Shown here: positions 1 to 5,874 of the stretch, in pieces
Numbering within the stretch: position 1 is the stretch's first letter
Layout: every line of letters starts with the position of its first letter
Position numbers and translations under genes: made by a program
Origin: SXOA01 sp051004015
GTDB lineage: Bacteria > Planctomycetota > Planctomycetia > Pirellulales > Pirellulaceae
Reading direction: 5' to 3'
Assembly (NCBI GenBank): GCA_051004015.1
Contig: JBPCKT010000009.1
Span: forward strand, 1-20,190
Length of the DNA stretch: 20,190 nucleotides
Notes under the pieces: generated by a model
Databases searched by the model: none
What the model saw: only the letters and a program-made list of their open reading frames with translations
Told to the model about the DNA's origin: nothing

Positions 1-4
1 AGAA

Positions 5-72
5 GGGGGGGGGGGGGTTTGTGGCGGAAGGGGGTATCGGTGGTTGCAACCCAACGACCACAAAAGCCCCCC
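5..72. repeat. G13 run and imperfect hairpin upstream of mlaE
   Basis: Thirteen consecutive G occupy 5-17. The end of this run plus TTTGTGG (11-24) can pair with CCACAAA (58-64) and CCCCCC (67-72), with a 2-nt bulge. The loop contains the perfect palindrome GGTTGCAACC (42-51). It could be a terminator or repeat belonging to a gene outside the window. The G run may also be a slippage or assembly artefact near the window edge. Confidence 0.45.
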
Positions 73-94
73 GACCCCCTGGCGGTGCGACGTC

Positions 95-123
95 ACCGGC
101 CAGCTTACGCAGGCCGCTCGCCG
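95..123. repeat. Dispersed 29-bp repeat, single arm
   Basis: This 29-nt stretch, starting ACCGGCCAGCTTACGCAGG, is the exact reverse complement of 19652-19680 and matches 19723-19751 at 28/29 positions in the same orientation. Three copies in one 20-kb window show that it is a genome-dispersed repeat. Here only one arm is present. It lies just upstream of mlaE, outside the likely coding sequence. Confidence 0.8.
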
Positions 124-124
124 A

Positions 125-152
125 TGACTCCTGTCCCCTGACTCCTGACCCC
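125..152. repeat. Two tandem 14-bp units
   Basis: TGACTCCTGTCCCC (125-138) is followed directly by TGACTCCTGACCCC (139-152), with 13/14 identity. The array ends 9 nt before the chosen mlaE start. A tandem repeat here is one reason to place the start of mlaE downstream at 162. Confidence 0.75.
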
Positions 153-161
153 TGCCTTCCC

Positions 162-1031
162 ATGTCCACTGCCTCCGCCTCTGAGCCCGCCAATCACAAC
201 GGCGGCGTCCTGTCCGGCCTGGCCGATGCCGTCGCCGACTGGGGCGGGGTCATCCTGAATTCGCTCGTCGTCACTGGCGACCTGGCGATCTTCACCTACC
301 GCACCTTCTCCTGGCTCTTCTGGCGGCTGCCGCGGAAAGAGACGCTACTTCCTAATTTTTATCAGGTTGGAGTGCTCAGTCTTCCGGTGATTGCGCTTAC
401 TGGCACGTTCATTGGCATGGTGCTAGCGGTGCAGGCCTTTTTTACGTTCAAGGACCTGGGGCTGGAAACGCGGCTGGGGGCGGTCATCAATATGTCGCTG
501 GTGCGGGAGCTGGGCCCCGTCCTCGCCGCCACCATGCTGGCCGGCCGGGTCGGAGCGGCGATGGCCGCGGAGCTCGGCACGATGCGAGTCACCGAGCAGA
601 TCGACGCCCTGGACAGCATGGGAGCCGACCCCATTCATTACCTGGTGGTGCCGCGGCTGCTCGCCTGCATTTTTTTGATACCGACGCTGACCGTCATGGC
701 GGATTTTATGGGAGTGGTGGGGGGCTATTTCTATAGCATTGCGATCTTGGACATAGACATGCACCATTACTGGACGAACAGCGAAAAGTTCGTGGACGCC
801 TTCGACTTTTTCAGCGGCATCATCAAGAGCTTCTTCTTCGGCGGCGCGATCGCCATCGTCAGTTGCTACCGCGGCTTCCACTGCACTCCCGGCGCGGAAG
901 GAGTCGGCCGCGCCGCCACCACCGCCTTCGTCTGGTCCTTTGTGTTGATTTTGGCAATCGACTTGTTTTTGGGGAACGTGATGTACTCGACGTATTACAA
1001 GATGTTCCCGGATGCCATCAAACATTTTTAA
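162..1031 (+). CDS. mlaE: Mla-type ABC transporter permease (MlaE family)
   Basis: This is the inner-membrane permease of a phospholipid (Mla/Ttg2-type) ABC transporter. The protein is 289 residues from the ATG at 162. The open frame runs back to 21, but that extra part only translates repeats and low-complexity sequence. After a short polar N-terminus come the hallmarks of the family: hydrophobic segments around LPVIALTGTFIGMVLAV, the conserved cytoplasmic region with RELGPVLAATMLAGRVG and EQIDALDSMG, and late membrane segments ending FVLILAIDLFLG. It is the first gene of mlaE-mlaF-mlaD, the order usual in many diderms. Its TAA stop (1029-1031) lies inside the TTAA that borders the GxxExxY cassette, so the protein itself is intact. 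No clear Shine-Dalgarno site precedes the start. Confidence 0.93.
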   Translation: MSTASASEPANHNGGVLSGLADAVADWGGVILNSLVVTGDLAIFTYRTFSWLFWRLPRKETLLPNFYQVGVLSLPVIALTGTFIGMVLAVQAFFTFKDLGLETRLGAVINMSLVRELGPVLAATMLAGRVGAAMAAELGTMRVTEQIDALDSMGADPIHYLVVPRLLACIFLIPTLTVMADFMGVVGGYFYSIAILDIDMHHYWTNSEKFVDAFDFFSGIIKSFFFGGAIAIVSCYRGFHCTPGAEGVGRAATTAFVWSFVLILAIDLFLGNVMYSTYYKMFPDAIKHF

Positions 1032-1068
1032 CCACAGAGGCACAGAGGCACAGAGAGGAGGGGAGGAG
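1028..1068 (+). repeat. Left terminal inverted repeat of the cassette
   Basis: It begins TTAACCACAGAGG and then repeats CACAGAGG with an 8-bp period, ending in purine-rich AGGAGGGGAGGAG. The outer TTAA includes the mlaE stop codon. The purine-rich inner part contains AGGAGG at 1056-1061, nine nucleotides before the ATG at 1071, so the repeat also serves as a strong ribosome binding site for the cassette gene. Confidence 0.9.
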
Positions 1069-1070
1069 AT

Positions 1071-1451
1071 ATGAGTGAGGAAATTCGGGATCCGTTGACG
1101 CATTTGGTCATTGGGGCGGCGATGGAAGTGCATCGTCACCTTGGGCCGGGATTGTTGGAGTCGGTTTATCAAACGTGCATGAAGATTGAGCTGGAGGAGC
1201 GCGGGGCGGTATTTGTCCCTCAGGCACGTCTACCACTCTTTTATAAAGGCCGCCCAACAGGGCAGGAATTCATTCTGGACTTTCACTTTCCAACTCAGCT
1301 CGTTGTCGAGATCAAAGCCGTCGAAGCCCTCGTGCCAATCTTCGAGGCCCAATTACTTACCTACCTCCGGCTCAGCCAAACTCACGTCGGTCTACTCATC
1401 AATTTCAACGTCCCTGTCCTGAAAGCCGGCATCAAACGCATGGTCCTCTAA
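1071..1451 (+). CDS. GxxExxY family protein
   Basis: A 126-residue protein of the GxxExxY family, a small family of unknown role related to PD-(D/E)XK nucleases. The signature G27-x-x-E30-x-x-Y33 is in GPGLLESVYQ. A nuclease-like set follows: D70, then E80-I-K82, then Q94 in EAQLLTYL, with the family-typical ending LLINFNVP. Full length for the family. The start at 1071 is supported by AGGAGG at 1056-1061, inside the left inverted repeat. The gene fills the space between the terminal repeats and is in the same frame as mlaF, 42 nt downstream, separated from it by its own TAA. Nuclease activity is inferred from family relationship. Whether the protein moves or maintains its own repeats is not known. 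Confidence 0.9.
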   Translation: MSEEIRDPLTHLVIGAAMEVHRHLGPGLLESVYQTCMKIELEERGAVFVPQARLPLFYKGRPTGQEFILDFHFPTQLVVEIKAVEALVPIFEAQLLTYLRLSQTHVGLLINFNVPVLKAGIKRMVL

Positions 1452-1460
1452 CTCAACTCC

Positions 1461-1501
1461 CTCCTCCCCTCCTCTCTGTGTCTCTGTGCCTCTGTGGTTA
1501 A
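1461..1501 (+). repeat. Right terminal inverted repeat of the cassette
   Basis: It is the reverse complement of 1028-1068 at 40/41 positions and ends CTCTGTGGTTAA. The GTG at 1494-1496 inside it is the only start codon ahead of the well-aligned part of mlaF, so the repeat appears to supply that gene's present initiation codon. Confidence 0.9.
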
Positions 1502-2336
1502 CCCCCTCCCCACCTCCGAAATCCCACTCGTCCAGGTGACCGGCCTCCACGTCACCTTCGGCCGCCAGCGGGTGCTGCGCGATATCAGCCTTTCCGTCCC
1601 CAAGGGGCAGACCGTGGCTATCGTGGGGGAGAGCGGCTGCGGGAAGACGGTGCTGATGAAGGCGATTATTGGACTCATCAAGCCGACGTCGGGCCAAATC
1701 CTGTTTGACGGCAAAGATCTCTTCAAGCTCAGCGATAAGGAGTTGGTTGTTCAGCGGATCCGTTTCGGCTATGTCTTTCAAAATGCGGCCTTGTTCGACA
1801 GCATGACGGTGGGACAAAACGTCGCCTTCCCCCTGCGGCAGCATCGCCGCCTGCCGGAGCGGGAATTGCAGCAGATGGTGCTGGCCCGCCTGGCGGAGGT
1901 CGGCCTGCCGGAAAACATCGTCGCCAAAAAGCCGGCGGAGCTTTCCGGCGGCATGAGAAAGCGGGTGGGCATGGCCCGGGCACTGATCCTGAAGCCCGAG
2001 CTCGTCCTGTACGATGAGCCGACAACCGGCCTGGACCCAATCATGAGCGACGTGATCAACGAATTGATGCTGAGCACCCGCCGCAACTATCACGTGACCG
2101 GCCTGGTGGTGACGCACGACATGCACACCGCCCGCAAGGTCGCCGAACGAGTCATTATGCTCTACCCGCTCTCGCGCCTCGGCCCCGCCGAGCCGCAGAT
2201 TGTGTTCGACGGCCCGCCGGAAGAACTCGACCGCTGCCAGGATCGCCGAGTGCGTCAGTTCGTCCGCGGCGAAGCAGGGGAACGGCTGATGGAGCTGCGC
2301 GAGCAGGCGGAGACGGTGGGAAGCGACGTTACTTGA
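1494..2336 (+). CDS. mlaF: Mla-type ABC transporter ATP-binding protein (MlaF family)
   Basis: The ATPase that drives the MlaE permease, 280 residues from GTG 1494. Motifs in order: Walker A GESGCGKT (45-52), Q-loop Q96 in YVFQNAALF, signature LSGGM (150-154), Walker B LVLYDE (170-175) with D-loop GLDP, and switch H208 in VVTHDM. The start is odd: GTG 1494 lies inside the right repeat of the inserted cassette. The next in-frame GTG (1536) would begin almost at the first strand of the domain. Before insertion the gene could have begun at ATG 1012 and read MPSNIFNPLPTSEIPLV, overlapping mlaE by 20 nt. The stop lies in a 12-bp tandem duplication. mlaD follows after 21 nt. Confidence 0.93.
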   Translation: MVNPLPTSEIPLVQVTGLHVTFGRQRVLRDISLSVPKGQTVAIVGESGCGKTVLMKAIIGLIKPTSGQILFDGKDLFKLSDKELVVQRIRFGYVFQNAALFDSMTVGQNVAFPLRQHRRLPERELQQMVLARLAEVGLPENIVAKKPAELSGGMRKRVGMARALILKPELVLYDEPTTGLDPIMSDVINELMLSTRRNYHVTGLVVTHDMHTARKVAERVIMLYPLSRLGPAEPQIVFDGPPEELDRCQDRRVRQFVRGEAGERLMELREQAETVGSDVT

Positions 2337-2348
2337 GACGTTACTTGA
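2325..2348. repeat. 12-bp tandem duplication over the mlaF stop
   Basis: GACGTTACTTGA occurs twice head to tail (2325-2336 and 2337-2348). The TGA of the first copy is the mlaF stop; the second copy repeats it in frame. It fills most of the mlaF-mlaD gap. Confidence 0.85.
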
Positions 2349-2357
2349 AACGGATGG

Positions 2358-3563
2358 ATGACGGCTATGGACGAGAGAATCCTAAAATTTCGCATCGGCA
2401 TCGTCGTGCTGGCGGCGGCCATTCTCACCGGCATTTTGATTTATATGTTCGGTGATGTTCAATTGCCGGGGACGTCGAAGTATACGATCTTCATCAACTT
2501 CCCTAAGGCGCCAGGAGTGACGGTGGGAACGCCGGTGCGCAAGAGCGGCATTTCCATCGGCCGGGTCAGCAACGTGGAGTTGCGCGACCGGCACGTGCAG
2601 ATCACCGCGGACATCGAGTTCAAGCACAAGATCCGCGAGAGCGAAATCTGCCGCATCGCGTCGGCCTCGGTGCTCGGGGATCCGGTCATCGAGTTTTCCC
2701 CGAGTGATGACATCGATGAGAAAACTCCGTTTTTGGAGAACGGCTCGGAAATTGACGGCGACGTGCAGGGCAATCCGTTGGAGGTCTTCGTTGAGCTGAA
2801 AGACGAGCTGCGGTCCGCGGCCTTGTCGCTCCGCGACGCCGGCAACGAGATGAAGCTGGCCGCCCGCAACGTCAACGCCGCCATCGCCGGCACCGAAGGG
2901 GACATGCCGCGGCTGGTGCAGAAGATGGAGCGGGCGCTGGACCAGTCGTACAAAACGCTGGGGACGATTGACAGCGTCTTCGGCGATGCCGAGCTGCGGG
3001 ACGGGCTCAAGAAGTCGCTGAGAGACCTGCCAGAATTGTTCGACAAAACAAAGCTGGTCCTCGACAACGCGAACACGACGTTTGAGAACTTCCGCGAAGT
3101 GACCCAGCGGGCGGACCGCAACCTGGCCAACCTGGAAAAGTTCACCGGCCCCCTCTCCGAACGGGGCCCGGCGCTCGTCGACAACATCGACGGCATTCTC
3201 TCCAACGTCAACAGCGCCACCGAGACATTGAATGAGCTGGCCAACAACTTCAACAATCAAGAGGGGACCATCGGCCGGCTGCTCAACGACGAGGATCTGT
3301 ATGACCGGCTGGAACGATCGCTGGCGAACGTGGAGGACATCACCTGGAAGCTGCGGCCGATTGTCGATGACGCCCGCGTGGTTTCCGACAAGCTGGCTCG
3401 CGACCCTAGCATCCTCGGCGTCCGCGGCGTCCTCGACCGCCGTCCCATCGGCTCCGGCAATAAGCTTCCCACCACGGACACCAACTTCGCCCCCGCGTCC
3501 CATCATTCGCCGTCAGGCGGGGGCTTGTTTAAGCGGATGTGGCAGGACGATGGGGAGTATTAG
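2358..3563 (+). CDS. mlaD: MCE-domain lipid-binding protein (MlaD family)
   Basis: The periplasmic, membrane-anchored MCE partner of MlaE/MlaF, 401 residues. One N-terminal transmembrane helix (about 12-31, FRIGIVVLAAAILTGILIYM) is followed by an MCE domain (about 38-125) with GVTVGTPVRKSGISIGRVSNV and ASASVLGDPVIEF. A long, mostly helical region (about 150-370) contains repeated amphipathic segments such as ANTTFENFREVTQRADRNLA and NFNNQEGTIGRLLNDEDLYD, the pattern seen in MCE proteins with extended C-terminal coiled coils. It is much longer than E. coli MlaD (about 180 residues) and nearer the longer MCE proteins of other diderms. Starts at ATG 2358 or 2367 are both possible; the difference is three residues. 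It is the last gene of the operon and is followed by a strong hairpin. Confidence 0.92.
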   Translation: MTAMDERILKFRIGIVVLAAAILTGILIYMFGDVQLPGTSKYTIFINFPKAPGVTVGTPVRKSGISIGRVSNVELRDRHVQITADIEFKHKIRESEICRIASASVLGDPVIEFSPSDDIDEKTPFLENGSEIDGDVQGNPLEVFVELKDELRSAALSLRDAGNEMKLAARNVNAAIAGTEGDMPRLVQKMERALDQSYKTLGTIDSVFGDAELRDGLKKSLRDLPELFDKTKLVLDNANTTFENFREVTQRADRNLANLEKFTGPLSERGPALVDNIDGILSNVNSATETLNELANNFNNQEGTIGRLLNDEDLYDRLERSLANVEDITWKLRPIVDDARVVSDKLARDPSILGVRGVLDRRPIGSGNKLPTTDTNFAPASHHSPSGGGLFKRMWQDDGEY

Positions 3564-3570
3564 GCGGAAA

Positions 3571-3645
3571 GGGGTCGGGAGGGGTTTTCGCGTCGACGAT
3601 TCCGCAACTGCTAAATTGCACGTCGCGAAAACCCCTCCCGACCCC
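3571..3645. terminator. 22-bp perfect-stem hairpin between convergent genes
   Basis: 3571-3592 (beginning GGGGTCGGGAGGGG) and 3624-3645 are perfectly complementary over 22 nt, with a 31-nt loop. The hairpin lies between the stop of mlaD and that of the convergent glycosyltransferase, which ends 2 nt beyond the right arm. Its place suits a two-way terminator. The long stem, wide loop and lack of a clear U tract also fit a dispersed palindromic repeat. Confidence 0.6.
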
Positions 3646-3646
3646 G

Positions 3647-4645
3647 TCATGCCGCTCGTCGGCCGCCGATAGAGATGGTCTCGCTCGCTCCCAGCGGCTG
3701 CTTGTCAAAGTTCACCAGCTCCCGGATGGCGAAGTTCTGCTTGGGCTGGCTGGCGTAGTAGATGCGGGCATTGACTTCGCCGAGCAGGCCGAGGCTGAAG
3801 AACTGCACCGCGCCGATGAGGGAGAGGATGGTGAGGAGCATCAGCGGGTTGCCGGTCATGTCCACGCCGCTGGTGAGCTTCATGACGGCCGTGGCGAAAG
3901 CGGAGAGCGCACCGATGGCTCCGCAGGCAAAGCCGATCTGGCCAAAGAGCTTCATCGGGCTGGCGAAGTAGTCGAGCATGTATTTGACGGTGATCAGGTC
4001 GAGCACGACCCGCAGCGTGCGCGAGATGCCGTACTTGGTCTGGCCGAACCGCCGCGGGTGGTGCCGCGTCTCGACCTCCACGCAGCGGGCCCCGCGCTGA
4101 TGGGCCAGGATGGGGATGAAGCGGTGCATCTCGCCGTACAGCTCCAGCTCGCGAGCGATGTCGCGGCGGATGGCCTTGAGCGTGCAGCCGAGGTCGTGAA
4201 TGGGGAACCGCGTGACCCGCGAGATCAGCCAGTTGGCGATCTTGGACGGCAGCTTGCGGTTGAGAAACGCGTCCTGCCGCTGCTTCCGCCAGCCGTGAAC
4301 CAGGTCGTACCCTTCGTCGAGCTTTTTGACCATCATCGGAATGTCCGCCGGCTCATTCTGCAGGTCGCCGTCGAGCGTGACGATCACCTCGCCGCTGGCG
4401 TACTGCAAACCGGCATGCATGGCGGCGGTCTGGCCGAAGTTGCGGCGGAAGCGAATCACCTTCACCCGCTCGTCCTTCGCGGCCAGCTCAGCGAGCTTCG
4501 CCGCTGTACCATCCTGCGAGCCGTCGTCCACGAACACGATTTCCCAGGGACGATCAAGCTCCGGCAGCACCGCCAGGAGCTGGTCGTAGAGGAGCGGGAC
4601 GTTCTCGACTTCGTTGTAGATGGGAACGACGATGGAAACGGACAT
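3647..4645 (-). CDS. GT2 family membrane glycosyltransferase (polyprenyl-phosphate sugar transferase type)
   Basis: A 332-residue family 2 glycosyltransferase of the DPM1/GtrB/ArnC type, which transfers a sugar from a nucleotide donor to polyprenyl phosphate at the inner membrane. The catalytic domain has VVPIYNE (6-12), DDGSQDG (40-46) and the metal-binding DGD at 92-94 in TLDGDLQNEPADI, plus FRRNFGQTAAMHAGL. It ends with two membrane helices (about 235-300), the usual C-terminal anchor. The start at 4645 is chosen because MSVSIVVPIYNE is the normal N-terminus; the frame runs 24 residues further upstream without family similarity. Sugar and acceptor cannot be told from sequence. It is convergent to the mla operon, and the 217 nt upstream of its start hold three repeat remnants. 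Confidence 0.9.
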   Translation of the reverse strand: MSVSIVVPIYNEVENVPLLYDQLLAVLPELDRPWEIVFVDDGSQDGTAAKLAELAAKDERVKVIRFRRNFGQTAAMHAGLQYASGEVIVTLDGDLQNEPADIPMMVKKLDEGYDLVHGWRKQRQDAFLNRKLPSKIANWLISRVTRFPIHDLGCTLKAIRRDIARELELYGEMHRFIPILAHQRGARCVEVETRHHPRRFGQTKYGISRTLRVVLDLITVKYMLDYFASPMKLFGQIGFACGAIGALSAFATAVMKLTSGVDMTGNPLMLLTILSLIGAVQFFSLGLLGEVNARIYYASQPKQNFAIRELVNFDKQPLGASETISIGGRRAA

Positions 4646-4730
4646 GAGCGAGTCTTTCGCGCGGGGGGAAGGGAGCGCGGAAGTGTAAGGCAGGACGCTG
4701 CGGAGGGGCAACGGCAAAAGAGGTGCTAGC

Positions 4731-4757
4731 GTGGGGTAGGCTTCCAGCCTGCCCAGA
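4731..4757. repeat. Short palindromic repeat with AGGCTTCCAGCCT core
   Basis: The 27 nt starting GTGGGGTAGGCTTCCAGCC match 15415-15441 at 24/27 positions in the same orientation. The core folds as AGGCT-TCC-AGCCT, extended by GGG and CCC around one mismatch. It is intergenic, upstream of the glycosyltransferase. Confidence 0.75.
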
Positions 4758-4761
4758 GTTT

Positions 4762-4806
4762 TTAACGCAAAGTCGCGGAGTCGCGGAGGGGCAAAGGGAG
4801 GAGGGG
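4762..4806. repeat. Solitary TTAA-led, 8-bp-periodic repeat resembling a cassette end
   Basis: It starts TTAACGCAAAGTCGCGGAG, repeats the unit CGCGGAGT/G with an 8-bp period, and ends in purine-rich GGGAGGAGGGGG. This is the same plan as the cassette ends at 1028 and 1501: TTAAC, 8-bp units ending in GAG, then a purine-rich tail. The base content of the units differs, and there is no partner end or gene beside it. Confidence 0.5.
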
Positions 4807-4827
4807 GAATGTGACAAAAAAATGGAC

Positions 4828-4851
4828 GACAGAAAGATGGGAGAAAGATCG
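4828..4851. repeat. Degenerate copy of the GACAGAATAATG-type repeat
   Basis: GACAGAAAGATG (4828-4839) is followed by GGAGAAAGATC. This resembles the GACAGAATAATG units in 10079-10184, allowing a few changes. No inverted partner is seen here, so it may be a decayed half-element. Confidence 0.4.
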
Positions 4852-4862
4852 GAAAGGCAGAC

Positions 4863-5861
4863 TTAGGAAATGCGGATGATGGTTCGTCCCGCCACTTCGC
4901 CCTTCAATATCTTCTGCACGCACTCTTCCGCCTGCTCAAGAGCGATTTCGTTGGCCACGTCCGCCAGATGCCCCGGCTTCCACTCGCCGGCCAGCTTGTT
5001 CCAGATGTCGTTGCGGCGAATGGCCGGGAGGTTCTGCGAGCTGATGCCGGCGAGGATGACGCCGCGGAGGATGAAGGGATGGACGGTGAGGGGGAGATCC
5101 GTGCCGCCGACGAGGCCGCAGGCCGAGACGACGCCGTATTCCTTGGTGGCCCGTAGGATGGAGGCCAGCGTGTTGCCGCCGACGGTATCCACCGCGCCGG
5201 CCCATTTAGAACCCAGCAGCGGCTTGGGGCTGGAGTCGATTACGTCTTCGCGCGCGATGATGCGGCTCGCGCCCCAGGCTTTCAGCCGCGATTCCAGTTC
5301 CGGCTTCCCCGTTACGGCGACGACACTATAGCCGAGCTGCTTCAGGAGCATCACCGCGATGCAGCCGACGCCGCCGGTTGCGCCGGTGACGACAATCTCC
5401 CCCGCGTCAGGAACGACTCCGTTGAGCTGGATCGCCTGCACGCACTGAGCCGCCGTGAAGCCGGCGGTTCCCAGGATCATCGCTTCCCTCAAGGTTAATC
5501 CGCTGGGCCGCGGCACGACCCACTCCGCCGGGACGCGAATGTACTCACCCCAGCCGCCCCACTGCGCAGCGCCGAGGTCGTAACTGGTGATGATGACCTC
5601 ATCCCCTTTCTTGCACAGAGGCGAGCTGCTCTCTTCGACCACACCCGCCGCATCGACACCCGGCACGTGCGGCAGTTTGCGGACAACGCCGGGATGAGCT
5701 TCGGCAGCCAGAGCATCCTTGTAGTTGAGCGACGAGTAGCGGACGCGGATGAGGACGTCGCCCACTGGCAAGTCGGACAGTGGGCGGCGGGTGATGGAGC
5801 GGTGGACTTTTCCGGCGGCGTCCTTCTCCACAAGAAGGCATTGGAAATCGGCGGCGGGCAT
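4863..5861 (-). CDS. YhdH/AcuI-type zinc-free MDR oxidoreductase
   Basis: A 332-residue medium-chain dehydrogenase/reductase of the YhdH/YhfP (AcuI, acryloyl-CoA reductase) type, an NADPH-dependent cytosolic enzyme. The substrate of this member is not known. The N-terminal GroES-like part has SSLNYKDALA and LPHVPGVDAAGVVEES. The Rossmann part has VTGATGGVGCIAVMLLKQLG, and AVDTVGGNTLASIL and VSACGLVGG follow as in the family. It lacks the Cys/His set that binds catalytic zinc in alcohol dehydrogenases. The start at 5861 is set by AGAGGA seven bases upstream (5869-5874 on the plus strand), which overlaps the stop of the cytochrome gene. The 12-nt gap suggests co-transcription with that gene, though no functional link is obvious. 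Confidence 0.9.
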   Translation of the reverse strand: MPAADFQCLLVEKDAAGKVHRSITRRPLSDLPVGDVLIRVRYSSLNYKDALAAEAHPGVVRKLPHVPGVDAAGVVEESSSPLCKKGDEVIITSYDLGAAQWGGWGEYIRVPAEWVVPRPSGLTLREAMILGTAGFTAAQCVQAIQLNGVVPDAGEIVVTGATGGVGCIAVMLLKQLGYSVVAVTGKPELESRLKAWGASRIIAREDVIDSSPKPLLGSKWAGAVDTVGGNTLASILRATKEYGVVSACGLVGGTDLPLTVHPFILRGVILAGISSQNLPAIRRNDIWNKLAGEWKPGHLADVANEIALEQAEECVQKILKGEVAGRTIIRIS

Positions 5862-5868
5862 GGAAGGT

Positions 5869-5874
5869 TCCTCT
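5869..5874 (-). promoter_or_regulatory. Shine-Dalgarno site of the YhdH/AcuI-type gene
   Basis: Read on the minus strand the site is AGAGGA, seven bases before ATG 5861. It overlaps the TAA of the upstream cytochrome gene, which suggests translational coupling. Few genes in this window have such a clear site. Confidence 0.6.

Larger units (their letters stand above)
1028..1501 (+). mobile_element. TTAA-bounded inverted-repeat cassette carrying a GxxExxY gene
   Basis: The two ends (1028-1068 and 1461-1501) are 41-nt inverted repeats with a single mismatch, both with TTAA outermost. Between them is one small gene. The unit sits exactly between mlaE and mlaF, genes that are normally adjacent. 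Removing 1032-1501 leaves one TTAA, keeps the mlaE stop, and puts the mlaF frame in phase with an ATG at 1012. That fits insertion with TTAA duplication. No transposase is encoded, so movement would need help in trans or an activity of the GxxExxY protein. That it is mobile is an inference from structure. Confidence 0.7.

Noticed and set aside
423..1172. Minus-strand frame crossing the end of mlaE and the left repeat
   Set aside because: It is antisense to two well-supported genes, and part of it only translates the CACAGAGG repeat.
3539..4729. Plus-strand frame of 396 codons opposite the glycosyltransferase
   Set aside because: The minus strand encodes a textbook GT2 protein with DDGS and DGD motifs; this frame is its shadow.
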